Source: Taishania sp965247975 (GTDB taxonomy: Bacteria; Bacteroidota; Bacteroidia; Flavobacteriales_D; Crocinitomicaceae). Taken from it: 64,000 bases of DNA. The position numbers and the translations under genes were made by a program. The notes beneath the pieces are model-generated. The model made no database searches, was not told the origin of the DNA, and saw only the letters and a program-made list of their open reading frames with translations. Location of the stretch: the NCBI GenBank assembly GCA_965247975.1, contig OZ252050.1:1736001-1800000 (forward strand), written 5' to 3'. Below are positions 37,338 to 45,648 of the stretch, piece by piece; the first letter of the stretch is position 1; the number at the start of each line of letters is the position of its first letter.

Positions 37338-37973
37338 ATGATTAAAAAGTTAATTTTTTCTATATTCTTTATATTAGCTAATAACGTTAATAGCCAGATT
37401 GATTCATTTTTATTATTTGATCTTGACTCAATTTTCACAAAACAACTTTCAGCGAATAATATTGAAATTGATACAGTTTCATTTAGTTTATTGAAACGAA
37501 CACATATAATAAATTGCATTTTTGAAAAATTGGATACCAGCTCCATTTCATTATATTCCAAAAAAAAATATTCTTCAGATGAGAAGCAATATTTTAACTC
37601 AATAAATGGAATTATGATTAGTGATTCTAATTATTTCTATTTCGTTTGTTTTAATAAAAAAGGCATGAAGACTAGCTCTCAAAAAATAGTAGTAGTAATG
37701 GACAAAAAATCTTCTAGACTAATTTATGCACTTTATTTTGAATTGAATCATTGTGTTGGAGCTTCATTTTTTGAATATTGCACAAAATCTACAGATATTA
37801 ATGAATATTTTTATTTTGGTAGAAGAAATGATTTTATTGAATTTGATTCTTTAAAATTATCTGATCTGTCAAGTTTTGTATTAATGGATTATTTGAAAAA
37901 TTACCCAAGTTTATTTTTAAGGAAAATAAACCCTTATTATGCTTTTAGAAACCTATTAGATGGCATTTGGTAA
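37338..37973 (+). CDS. Putative exported immunity protein of cassette B
   Basis: 211 residues from ATG 37338, which gives a signal peptide (KKLIFSIFFILANNVNSQ); an in-frame ATG at 37311 lies inside the toxin gene. The mature protein is AT-rich in codon use, rich in Lys, Ser, Phe and Tyr, and unrelated to known families by eye. Placement directly after a likely protease toxin and export to the periplasm suggest it is the matching inhibitor. Confidence 0.58.
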   Translation: MIKKLIFSIFFILANNVNSQIDSFLLFDLDSIFTKQLSANNIEIDTVSFSLLKRTHIINCIFEKLDTSSISLYSKKKYSSDEKQYFNSINGIMISDSNYFYFVCFNKKGMKTSSQKIVVVMDKKSSRLIYALYFELNHCVGASFFEYCTKSTDINEYFYFGRRNDFIEFDSLKLSDLSSFVLMDYLKNYPSLFLRKINPYYAFRNLLDGIW

Positions 37974-38014
37974 CAAGGCATTCGTCGTTTACTCACTTTA
38001 TTCAAAAACATAAA

Positions 38015-38064
38015 AACCAAGGGTATACAGAGCAATTTCGTAAGCTCATTGCCCTTGGTTTTTT
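38015..38064 (+). terminator. Rho-independent terminator in repeat 2
   Basis: ACCAAGGG pairs with CCCTTGGT around an inner GAGC/GCTC hairpin, followed by TTTTTT. It would end the cassette B transcript. Confidence 0.65.
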
Positions 38065-38234
38065 AGTTTTTTCATCACGCTCCGTCACTCCTCATCCACA
38101 GCTACTTTGTTCATTCGCAGGCTCATGCCCATCGCTGTTTATAGTTAGGCTCACCGCTTAAATCGCTCGGGCTTCAAGTATCTCAAATCTATGATACTAA
38201 TGTTTGTCACATTTTTATACAAAAACACGTGCTG

Positions 38235-38262
38235 TTGATTTACGAAAAAATCCTTACTTTTA
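38235..38262 (+). promoter_or_regulatory. Cassette C promoter, near-leaderless
   Basis: Same TTG-N17-TACTTTTA sequence as before cassette B, ending 9 bases before the ATG at 38272. Confidence 0.55.
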
Positions 38263-38271
38263 GTAAAATAA

Positions 38272-39240
38272 ATGCGCACTTTTTCTACATATAAGTTATA
38301 TCCGTACGGTATGTTGATGCCTGGGCGCCATGCCGAATCCCCTAGCGGAGATTACAGATATGGATTCCAAGGTCAAGAGGTTGATAATGAGGTGAAAGGT
38401 GATGGAAATTCTGTGAATTATACATATAGAATGCACGATCCAAGAGTTGGAAGATTTTTTGCGGTTGATCCACTAACGGCAAAATATCCTCATTATACGC
38501 CATATTCGTTTAGTGGGAACAAGGTAATTGCATGGGTTGAGTTGGAAGGTTTGGAAGAAGCGGCCATAATTAGGTACTACGATGCCGATGACGTCTTTGT
38601 AGGGACTATTGTTGTTCCTGTTCCTTCTGAATTGCGCATTGATGGTGGAAGCAGAAAAGTTCTAATTGTAAATAGAACAACTACAGAGTCAGATATTTTT
38701 AATGTTGCCATACCACACCCTTCTTCGCTTTTCACGACTACTACGGACCCAGATGGGGTCGCAACCAAAGGTCTTGCTGGAGGGCGGATAGTGCCACGCT
38801 CAGTAAATAAAATAGAGCAAGAACGATTAGATGCATGTATGGATGGGGAAAGATATTTTATACAACAAGGAACTGTTCCTGTAATAATTCCAATTGATGT
38901 TGCTGATGCCTTAATAACTCCCGTTTCTGAAACTCAAGTTAATAACTTTAAAACTGCACTCGATGAAAATCCTCAATATGGTTTGGAAATAACTGGGCAT
39001 GCGAGTAATAATGACCATGTTTCGGAAGAATATAATGTTAACCTTTCTCAACAAAGAGTTGAAGCGACAATCAACGACCTATCAAGTAAAGGTATTGAGC
39101 GGACACGATTATATGATGGCGGTGGTAAAGGTTCTTCGCAACCAGTTAGTGGGAATGATAATAGTACAGAAGCTAATCGGGCTAAAAATAGACGAACTGA
39201 AGGACGTCTAGTAGCAAAAAGAGAACCTAGATATGACTAA
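38272..39240 (+). CDS. Orphan RHS-tip cassette C with OmpA-like domain
   Basis: 322 residues, no signal peptide. The core fragment (MRTFSTYKLYPYGMLMP to YSFSGNKVI) covers ~1-86. After an unrecognised linker region, residues ~215-315 match the OmpA C-terminal peptidoglycan-binding domain: LEITGHASNNDHVSEEYNVN, LSQQRVEATINDL, GIERTRLYDGGGKGSSQPV and EANRAKNRRTEGRLV. Such domains bind diaminopimelate in peptidoglycan and are not known to be toxic themselves, so this tip may be a targeting module or non-toxic. A lipoprotein gene overlaps its end by 8 nt. Confidence 0.78.
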   Translation: MRTFSTYKLYPYGMLMPGRHAESPSGDYRYGFQGQEVDNEVKGDGNSVNYTYRMHDPRVGRFFAVDPLTAKYPHYTPYSFSGNKVIAWVELEGLEEAAIIRYYDADDVFVGTIVVPVPSELRIDGGSRKVLIVNRTTTESDIFNVAIPHPSSLFTTTTDPDGVATKGLAGGRIVPRSVNKIEQERLDACMDGERYFIQQGTVPVIIPIDVADALITPVSETQVNNFKTALDENPQYGLEITGHASNNDHVSEEYNVNLSQQRVEATINDLSSKGIERTRLYDGGGKGSSQPVSGNDNSTEANRAKNRRTEGRLVAKREPRYD

Positions 39241-39790
39241 TAAATTAACAATTGTATTAGCTTTATTCATTGTTTTAGCAGGATGCAACAACGCAAGAAA
39301 AATTACTGAAAAATCGGAATTAATTAATTTTCAGCCGTACATTCTTGGTGAGAATGAAATATTAAAGATTAATTATCGAAGTGACACTACAATAAAGGAT
39401 TTTTTTTTCATCGATTTTGAAACATACATATCCTATTATGTTGAAAAAGACAAAAAGGGAAATACTATTTGTAAAGGGGGATTTGATGTTGCGACATACG
39501 ATTCAACTAAAACTTATACTGATCAGGTTATTCTTCAAACATCAGATAACCTAGGAGTTTTTGGAAATTATATTCATAATTTTCACGCGATGAAACAAGG
39601 CTTATGGTATTATTATTATGAAAATGGTAAAATTCAAATAAAAGGAGAATATAAACATAATTTAAAAGATGGAAAGTGGGAATATTATAGTCCAGATGGT
39701 GAATTAGTTCATTTAAGAATTTATCAATTAGGAGAAATTTCTAAAGACAGTGTTATTTTGAACAGTCCATTTATTTATGCTCCAAAATAA
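39233..39790 (+). CDS. MORN-motif lipoprotein, partner of cassette C
   Basis: 185 residues with a lipobox (VLAGC, Cys18). The C-terminal half holds YwqK/MORN-like repeats (QGLWYYYYENGKIQIKGEYK, LKDGKWEYYSPDGELVHLRI). It overlaps the cassette C gene by 8 nt and is followed by a terminator. Lipid anchoring in the periplasm, where the OmpA-like domain would meet peptidoglycan, fits an immunity function. This is inferred. Confidence 0.65.
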   Translation: MTNKLTIVLALFIVLAGCNNARKITEKSELINFQPYILGENEILKINYRSDTTIKDFFFIDFETYISYYVEKDKKGNTICKGGFDVATYDSTKTYTDQVILQTSDNLGVFGNYIHNFHAMKQGLWYYYYENGKIQIKGEYKHNLKDGKWEYYSPDGELVHLRIYQLGEISKDSVILNSPFIYAPK

Positions 39791-39823
39791 TCCTTTTCAA
39801 AAATATTTATCAACACCCCATTC

Positions 39824-39864
39824 AAACGCTGAAAGCTAACAACAACAAGGCTTTCGGCGTTTTT
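39824..39864 (+). terminator. Rho-independent terminator after cassette C
   Basis: AAACGCTGAAAGC pairs with GCTTTCGGCGTTT across a short ACAACAACAAG loop region and ends in a T run. Cassette D therefore has its own transcription unit. No copy of the ~300-bp repeat occurs here. Confidence 0.8.
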
Positions 39865-39910
39865 CAACTAAAAACCAATTTTCCCCTAAATTCAACCATT
39901 TGGGTGTTTT

Positions 39911-39944
39911 TTTGTCTTAAAAAACCAAAAAAAGCTTACCTTTC
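39911..39944 (+). promoter_or_regulatory. Cassette D promoter
   Basis: TTTG at 39911-39914, a 22-base spacer and TACCTTTC at 39937-39944, 10 bases before the ATG. The geometry matches the other cassettes although the surrounding sequence is unrelated. Confidence 0.45.
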
Positions 39945-39954
39945 GTAAACCAAA

Positions 39955-40560
39955 ATGCAGACTTTTTCTTCATATAGTTTCTATCCGTATGGTATGTTGA
40001 TGCCTGGTCGCCATGGAGACGCTGGAGATGGCTATAGGTATGGATTCGGCGGACAAGAGGCAGATAATGAAGTGGCTGGTGAAGGTAATAGCTACACCGC
40101 CGAATTTTGGCAATACGATTCTAGGTTAGGTAGAAGATGGAATATTGACCCTGTCGTAAAAGAACACGAATCCCCATATGCCTGCTTTGCTAACAACCCT
40201 TTAATATATACAGACCCAACTGGAGCAGATACCACTACAGTGATTAACATTGAAACCCAAGTTGACGCAATTTCATCCACTCAAGAAAGCATCGCTTCAG
40301 CGGAACTGCGAGTAAAAGAAGCAGCCGCAATGGTAAATAAGACCGACAAATTAATTGGTGAACTTGAAGGCCAAAATGTTAAGGCTGGTATCATTGGAGA
40401 GTGGGATACCCACACTACCCAGAGAGTTAAGAAATACGAGTGGGCAATGGTTGAAAGATACAGGAAAAAATTTGGTCTAAAACCAAGAGGTAATAAAAGA
40501 CCAGGGGCAGGAGATAGACAGCCAGAAGAACATTATAAAAAACCTGGAGGAAAAAGATAA
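39955..40560 (+). CDS. Orphan RHS-tip cassette D, small basic tip
   Basis: 201 residues, no signal peptide. The core (~1-95) is a distinct variant (FYPYGMLMPGRHGDAGDGYR, YDSRLGRRWNIDP, NNPLIYTDPTGAD). The tip is only ~105 residues: a predicted coiled-coil helix (TQESIASAELRVKEAAAMV) and a strongly basic tail with HTTQRVKKYEW and YRKKFGLKPRGNKR. Basic tails of this type occur in nuclease toxins, but no nuclease motif is certain. Two downstream genes are candidate immunity genes, the first cytoplasmic and the second in the membrane, unlike the other cassettes. Confidence 0.68.
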   Translation: MQTFSSYSFYPYGMLMPGRHGDAGDGYRYGFGGQEADNEVAGEGNSYTAEFWQYDSRLGRRWNIDPVVKEHESPYACFANNPLIYTDPTGADTTTVINIETQVDAISSTQESIASAELRVKEAAAMVNKTDKLIGELEGQNVKAGIIGEWDTHTTQRVKKYEWAMVERYRKKFGLKPRGNKRPGAGDRQPEEHYKKPGGKR

Positions 40561-40567
40561 GAATTTC

Positions 40568-41203
40568 ATGAAAGTAAGAATTTTTAGTACACAGTTTGAA
40601 ATACAGACGGTTTTTAAAATTAGTCACAGATTGGATACGCTTATAGAAGATGAAGTAAATTCCTTTTTCAATTTGGCTAAATTTGTCACTACTGAGGATT
40701 TCAATCTACTCGATTTGGATATTAGTGCAAGAGAGTTAAAATCGTATGCTTACCTTATAGGTGAAGTGCGGTATATCAAACAAGAGAAAGCGAAATATCA
40801 AAATATCTATTTAGCGGCTGACAAATTAATCAATATGCAGGGCTATTTGCTTCACCCTAAAAAAGGTGATTTTATTTTAAAGAAAGATTTATATAGAACA
40901 TTTCCTTTTGAATATTACATAGATGCCGTTATTAAAGCTACAAGCGATGTACTTCATTATTCAAAGTTGGAATCTACTATTAAGGGACTAACGGAAACGG
41001 TAATTCGGAATAGAGATTATTATGAATTTGTGAATGAGGATGTTATGCATTTAGAGTTTCTTTTAAGTGATGAAGGAATACTTTGGCTAGAAACTGAAGA
41101 AGGCAGGAACTTTAGAAATTCAGATGCTTTTGCTTTGTGGGAAACCCCACTAAAAAAATATTGTCTGAATTCATTCGGAAGAGTTGATTTTACTGTAGTA
41201 TGA
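40568..41203 (+). CDS. Putative cytoplasmic immunity protein of cassette D
   Basis: 211 residues, no signal peptide or membrane segment, mixed alpha/beta composition with several acidic stretches (TETVIRNRDYYEFVNEDVMH, WLETEEGRNFRNSD). It starts 7 bp after the cassette D gene. It is the only clearly cytoplasmic partner in the array, which suggests that the basic tip D acts in the cytoplasm. No family is recognised. Confidence 0.55.
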   Translation: MKVRIFSTQFEIQTVFKISHRLDTLIEDEVNSFFNLAKFVTTEDFNLLDLDISARELKSYAYLIGEVRYIKQEKAKYQNIYLAADKLINMQGYLLHPKKGDFILKKDLYRTFPFEYYIDAVIKATSDVLHYSKLESTIKGLTETVIRNRDYYEFVNEDVMHLEFLLSDEGILWLETEEGRNFRNSDAFALWETPLKKYCLNSFGRVDFTVV

Positions 41204-41709
41204 ATAAATTAATAGCAGGTTTAATTGCTTTTTTTATACTATCGCCTAAAATACTTCTCAGCTCCAATTTTAATATAAATGAAACATTTCGATTTGTCAT
41301 GGAATTACTTTTTGTTTCGTTAATGTGGCTATGGATTATTTGTGTAAACCTTATGGTAAATAAGGAGAGAAAAAATTATCGAACTGAAATTCTTATTACC
41401 TTATGTATTTGTTCCATTCTTATTAGAATGATAATGCTTTCACATGGTATAAATTCAAACATTCAATTCATAGCAACTGAATGGGGTTGGATTTTGATAA
41501 TTGTGTTTTATATGATTTCTATGTTGACATTAATTCTTCCCAATGTCAGAAAGATACTAAGTGAAAGGTCATATTGGTTTCTATTATTGGAATTGTTAAT
41601 TCTTCCTGTTGCAGTATTGAATTGGACGGAAGAATTCCTTAAAAGAAAGCTTTACAGAGAAATGTTTCTTCGGGCTTCGAATACAAACGTTTTGGACGAA
41701 AATTTGTAA
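41200..41709 (+). CDS. Small membrane protein, second gene after cassette D
   Basis: 169 residues with about four transmembrane helices (AGLIAFFILSPKILL, FVMELLFVSLMWLWIICVNL, EILITLCICSILIRMIML, GWILIIVFYMISMLTLILP) and a basic C-terminal tail. It overlaps the preceding gene by 4 nt. It could be a second immunity protein or an accessory membrane protein; no family is recognised. Confidence 0.55.
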   Translation: MNKLIAGLIAFFILSPKILLSSNFNINETFRFVMELLFVSLMWLWIICVNLMVNKERKNYRTEILITLCICSILIRMIMLSHGINSNIQFIATEWGWILIIVFYMISMLTLILPNVRKILSERSYWFLLLELLILPVAVLNWTEEFLKRKLYREMFLRASNTNVLDENL

Positions 41710-42028
41710 TCCATCAAAATCCATAACTTTCTTTGAAAAAGTCTACGAAGATTTATCGATGTCCAAAAGTAAAAAAGGGGTAACAAGGCATTCGTCGTGC
41801 AACAACCAAGTAAAAACACACTTAAACTGTTCCAGATCTGGAACACCTTTTAAAATCAAGGGTTTTCAAAGAGTCAATTATCGACCCATCATTTCAAAAT
41901 TCTAGAATTTACCACTTAAACTCTTTGTACTTCAAATTATTTCAAAAACGGAAAAACAATGATTGATGCAATTGATTTTATAAGAAGTTTTTTGGTTTGA
42001 TTTAGATTTCTAGGAAATATTTCATTTT
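41710..42028. other. Non-coding stretch with a truncated repeat end
   Basis: Between cassettes D and E. GGTAACAAGGCATTCGTCGT at 41779-41798 equals the first bases of the intercassette repeat and then stops matching. A GTTCCAGATCTGGAAC palindrome lies at 41829-41844. The rest is AT-rich with no gene I can support, so most of a repeat copy seems to have been lost or replaced here. Confidence 0.5.
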
Positions 42029-42190
42029 TCACTCGCAAGAATTCACTCCACACCCTTTGAAATTTCGATTTTCAAGTATTCTCAGTTGTTTGGCTTTTTC
42101 CAGTTGCAGTTTAAATCGCTTTTTGTCTGGAATGGCTCCGTTTAATACTTCAAGAGGTGTAAAGCCATGTAATTCTTTTGATAAATGAAA
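42029..42190 (-). pseudogene. C-terminal remnant of an IS3/IS150-type transposase
   Basis: On the minus strand the frame encodes HLSKELHGFTPLEVLNG, IPDKKRFKLQLEKAKQLRIL and ENRNFKGC. This matches the end of Bacteroidota integrase-core (IS3/IS150-like) transposases. The catalytic domain is absent, cut where cassette E begins. It shows that an insertion sequence once sat at this cassette boundary and was truncated. Confidence 0.55.
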
Positions 42191-42204
42191 AATACTTACT
42201 TTTA
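42178..42204 (+). promoter_or_regulatory. Cassette E promoter
   Basis: TTG at 42178-42180, a 16-base spacer and TACTTTTA at 42197-42204, 10 bases before the ATG at 42215. The -7 box equals that of cassettes B, C and G although the upstream region derives from the transposase remnant. Confidence 0.4.
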
Positions 42205-42214
42205 TTACACTAAA

Positions 42215-43273
42215 ATGCAAACTTTTTCTACATATAAATTATATCCGTACGGGATGTTGATGCCTAATCGTCACGCCGAATCCCCAAGCGGAGATTACAG
42301 ATATGGTTATCAGGGTTCTGAAAAGGATAATGAGATAAAAGGTGAGGGAAATAGTTATACAACTCACTTTAGACAACTTGACCCAAGAATTGGAAGATGG
42401 TTTTCAATTGACCCCGTTTTTCAGCCATGGCAAAGTCCTTATTGTTCGATGGATAACAATCCTATTTTGTTTAATGACCCCAAAGGCGACAAGATTAAAT
42501 ATGGAGATGCAAGTGGAGCTGAAAGGCGACAACTTAGGAAAATGGTACGTGAGGCTAAAAAGCAAGATGCTGGGTTCAGACAATGGTATCGAGATAGAAA
42601 AAATGAAGACAAAATGAATGTACTAAGACTTAGTGATGACCCAAATAATCAACCTACTCAGTTTACGAGTCCTAAATACATCGATGGCTCAACAGGTCGA
42701 CAAGGAGTTTTTGTAACAATTAATCAAAATAATGGTACAGAAACAGGTGGAAATGCTGGAAATGGAACTATTGGTGGCTATTATTTTACTCGTTTAGACA
42801 AAACTGAGTCTTCAACATCCACAAAAAATAAAGGCTCACACGCTCATGGACCAAAATTACCCAATCTCACTCCAGGCTTTCACTTTGATAAAGAATCGCA
42901 ATCTTATAAAACTTCAATTAACCTTGAACATACTGGTGGCTTGTCAATCTCGGGATACGTTGGTTTTTCTGGAGAAGGTTTTGCGACAGCGACATTTAAT
43001 ATCACTGAACCAAATGGTAATGTTGTTGATAATTTTACAGTATCATTTTTTAATTCTAGTTCAGATGCCAGTGATGGCCCAACAGGACCTCCATATGGAC
43101 CAAGGTTAGCAGTTACGAACTCGAAAAAAATATTGATTGAGGTAACTATCAACTCAGAAACGAACCGGGCAAATTGGGGATTGAACACTACGCAACGAAG
43201 GTCTAACACTAACTCTAATTGGAAATTTAATCCTAAGCGACTGTTTACTCGAGAAAGATTAACCAATTTATAA
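42215..43273 (+). CDS. Orphan RHS-tip cassette E
   Basis: 352 residues from ATG 42215 (MQTFSTYKLYPYGMLMP), matching the start of the other cassettes; an in-frame ATG ten codons earlier lies at the promoter. Core to about residue 98 (LDPRIGRWFSIDP, NNPILFNDPKGD). The tip begins with a charged helical segment (AERRQLRKMVREAKKQ), then a Gly/Asn/Thr-rich beta region with SHAHGPKLPNLTPGFHF, and a basic end (NWKFNPKRLFTRERL). No toxin motif is recognised. An exported partner gene follows after 15 bp. Confidence 0.72.
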   Translation: MQTFSTYKLYPYGMLMPNRHAESPSGDYRYGYQGSEKDNEIKGEGNSYTTHFRQLDPRIGRWFSIDPVFQPWQSPYCSMDNNPILFNDPKGDKIKYGDASGAERRQLRKMVREAKKQDAGFRQWYRDRKNEDKMNVLRLSDDPNNQPTQFTSPKYIDGSTGRQGVFVTINQNNGTETGGNAGNGTIGGYYFTRLDKTESSTSTKNKGSHAHGPKLPNLTPGFHFDKESQSYKTSINLEHTGGLSISGYVGFSGEGFATATFNITEPNGNVVDNFTVSFFNSSSDASDGPTGPPYGPRLAVTNSKKILIEVTINSETNRANWGLNTTQRRSNTNSNWKFNPKRLFTRERLTNL

Positions 43274-43288
43274 AATCGTATTATTAAC

Positions 43289-44179
43289 ATGAAGTTATAT
43301 TTATATTTATTGGTAACTTTTTTTTTGATTTTGTCAGACAACTTATTTTGTCAGATAATTTCATTAGAACCAAATAAAATTACACATATTCAATCATACG
43401 GTTTTGAAGATGAAAGTACAATAGATTTGATATGTAATTTGATGGAGGATACTTCGGTGGTGCTTATTGTGGATAATTATGGAAATTTCATGTTAAATTC
43501 ACTCCTTTTAGGCTATTACGTTTTCGAAGATGGAGAGGAAGTTTTTTGTCTAGAAAATATTGAACGCTTAAAAAAGTGCTTAGATACCAAACGTATTATT
43601 GGATTCAACACAAGAAATAGACAAAAAATACCAACTTTTTACCTAAAAAAAAGAAACGAAAGTGTTTATTCTAAACTGATAAATCAGCATGTGCCAAAGA
43701 CGAGTAATCCTGAAATATTTTTTTCAGATTCCACCTCACTTTATAATTTTTGTCAAGACATTGTGAATAGTTATTCGTTCTCAAAATTAGACTCATTAAT
43801 CTTGGTTAAAACGGCATTCAATCAAGAAATTACAGTCGATGATTTTGTAAATGTTAATCTAGTCAATAAAAAGTTTATTTATTTTCATTTTGATTATACA
43901 AATTACAAAGAATTTGACAATTCCATATTGCTGAATAAAGATGATAATTCAAATTATTTTGTTCTTCTTGCCAAAGAGGGAAGCAAAAAAGGAAGAAGTG
44001 ATTACCTTAAACTAAAAAATAAAATAAAAAATGCTAATCAATTAAAAAAATTTGATCTAATTGACAAAGCAAGTCTTCCAAAAAAAATTCGAATTACTAA
44101 AAAAAAATATTTCCGAAAAGAGGAAGTGCATAACTTGAAATTTATATTTATTGAACGCCATCGTAATTGTCTATACTAA
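43289..44179 (+). CDS. Putative exported immunity protein of cassette E
   Basis: 296 residues with a signal peptide (YLYLLVTFFLILSDNLFCQ). The mature protein is mixed alpha/beta and becomes strongly Lys-rich in the last third. No family is recognised. Its place after the cassette E gene and its export suggest an immunity role. The low GC content and the long A/T runs near its end are typical of the partner genes in this array. Confidence 0.55.
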   Translation: MKLYLYLLVTFFLILSDNLFCQIISLEPNKITHIQSYGFEDESTIDLICNLMEDTSVVLIVDNYGNFMLNSLLLGYYVFEDGEEVFCLENIERLKKCLDTKRIIGFNTRNRQKIPTFYLKKRNESVYSKLINQHVPKTSNPEIFFSDSTSLYNFCQDIVNSYSFSKLDSLILVKTAFNQEITVDDFVNVNLVNKKFIYFHFDYTNYKEFDNSILLNKDDNSNYFVLLAKEGSKKGRSDYLKLKNKIKNANQLKKFDLIDKASLPKKIRITKKKYFRKEEVHNLKFIFIERHRNCLY

Positions 44180-44293
44180 TTATTTTCAATTGAATAAGTT
44201 TTGATTTAATCTGACTGTAAAATACTAAAACACCCATTTCACGGGCGGAAACAAGGTACTCGTCGTTTACTCACTTTATTCAAAAACATAAAA

Positions 44294-44344
44294 AACCAAG
44301 GGTAATACAGAGCAATTTCGCAAGCTCATTGCCCTTGGTTTTTT
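44294..44344 (+). terminator. Rho-independent terminator in repeat 3
   Basis: ACCAAGGG pairs with CCCTTGGT with the inner GAGC/GCTC hairpin and a T run. It would end the cassette E transcript. Confidence 0.65.
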
Positions 44345-44512
44345 AGTTTTTTTATCACGCTCCGTCACTCCTCATCCACAGCTACTTTGTCCATTCGTAA
44401 ACTCATGCCCACCGCTGTTTATAGTTAGGCTCACCGCTTAAATCGCTCGGGCTTCAAGTTGCTCAACTCTTTGGCACTAATGCTTGTCACATTTTTAAAT
44501 AAACACGTGCTG

Positions 44513-44539
44513 TTGATTTACGAAAAATCCTTAATTTTA
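44513..44539 (+). promoter_or_regulatory. Cassette F promoter, near-leaderless
   Basis: TTG, 16-base spacer, TAATTTTA at 44532-44539, 9 bases before the ATG at 44549. Confidence 0.45.
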
Positions 44540-44548
44540 GTAAAACAA

Positions 44549-45646
44549 ATGCAAAGTCTTTCTACATATAAATTATATCCGTATGGTATGTTGATGCCAA
44601 ATCGCCACGAGCAGGAAAACACCTACGAATACGGATTTAACGGCATGCGTAAGGATGATGAGATCAAAGATGAAAGTGGAACGAGTTATGATTTTGGTGC
44701 GAGGATTTTAGATCCACGCATAGGCAGGTGGTTGAGTAGAGATCCACATGAGTCCAAATATCCTAATCAAAGTGGTTATACTTTTAGTTTAAATTCACCA
44801 TTGATGTTCAATGATCCTAATGGTAAAGATGCCGTAGTCACAATAACAAAGGATGGAGACAAAACTATTGTTACATACACTACTACGGTTTATCTGACTG
44901 GAGAAGGTGTGACTGATGAATATATGAACCAACTTAACCATTATGCATCGTCTGCATTTGCGGATAGAGAGACTACCATAGACGGTAAGCCTTACATATT
45001 AAAAATTGATGTGAACTTTGTTAACGCGGAGAAATTGAAAAATGACCCAAGTCAAGTTCCTCCAATTGTTTCACATTATATCGAGAATGATTACAACGAT
45101 GGAATGAGAATAGACAGCCAAAATAAAGGAGAGCCAAATGGTCTAAAAAAGGGGGATAATGTGGTGTTAACAAAGCAGGACAATTCTATGTCGGTAGCTG
45201 GAATTCATGCCTCTCAGGCTTGGATTAAATCGCACCCATCTAAGTCTTATGAGTTATTTCCTGGATATACAACAAACATTTCTTCGGAGCAGCGCGAAGC
45301 TTATGCTACTGTGCATGAAGTATTTCATTTGTTAGGATTGTCTGATAGGGTTGTGACTAATCCTGATGGGACTATGGGGAATCAAACTGGCTTTGAAACT
45401 GATTGGATGAGTATGTTTAGTCCAATGAAAGCAGATATGACTGTAACATTAAGTACTCAGCACGTAGACAATATGATTAAGGCAGCATTGTTCATTACTT
45501 CTAAAGAAAACATAAATAAAAACACCGTTGATTACGGCAAGAGAACTGAAAGAGTAACTATTTATAATTCTCAAAACGATGTAAAGAACTTAGACACAAA
45601 AGTTGATCCGAATGTGCCAGCAAACCCTGAACTCCATCCAAAATAA
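44549..45646 (+). CDS. Orphan RHS-tip cassette F, metzincin-like metallopeptidase
   Basis: 365 residues from ATG 44549 (MQSLSTYKLYPYGMLMP); the frame extends upstream into the repeat but without the conserved start. The core variant HEQENTYEYGFNGMRKDDE is shared only with cassette G. The tip contains HEVFHLLGLSD at 256-266, an HExxHxxGxxD motif in which Asp would replace the third His of metzincins, followed by a possible Met-turn (DWMSMFSPMK). The domain therefore looks like a zinc endopeptidase. The exported partner gene begins 2 bp downstream. Confidence 0.82.
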   Translation: MQSLSTYKLYPYGMLMPNRHEQENTYEYGFNGMRKDDEIKDESGTSYDFGARILDPRIGRWLSRDPHESKYPNQSGYTFSLNSPLMFNDPNGKDAVVTITKDGDKTIVTYTTTVYLTGEGVTDEYMNQLNHYASSAFADRETTIDGKPYILKIDVNFVNAEKLKNDPSQVPPIVSHYIENDYNDGMRIDSQNKGEPNGLKKGDNVVLTKQDNSMSVAGIHASQAWIKSHPSKSYELFPGYTTNISSEQREAYATVHEVFHLLGLSDRVVTNPDGTMGNQTGFETDWMSMFSPMKADMTVTLSTQHVDNMIKAALFITSKENINKNTVDYGKRTERVTIYNSQNDVKNLDTKVDPNVPANPELHPK

Positions 45647-45648
45647 TT

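Larger units (their letters stand above)
37974..38271 (+). repeat. Intercassette repeat, copy 2 (before cassette C)
   Basis: Same order of parts as copy 1. The variable segment reads TTCATTCGCAGGCTCATGCCC and matches the inverted copy 4, not copy 1. From about 38143 to the ATG it is identical to copy 1 by eye, including the promoter (38235-38262). Its terminator lies at 38015-38064. Confidence 0.85.
44250..44548 (+). repeat. Intercassette repeat, copy 3 (before cassette F)
   Basis: Same order as the other copies but more diverged: GTCCATTCGTAAACTCATGCCC in the variable segment, TTGCTCAACTCTTTGGCAC in place of TATCTCAAATCTATGATAC, and a one-base shorter promoter spacer. Confidence 0.82.

Noticed and set aside
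44459..44548. Extended N-terminus of cassette F through the repeat
   Set aside because: The extra 30 codons come from the repeat and contain the promoter; the conserved cassette start is at 44549.
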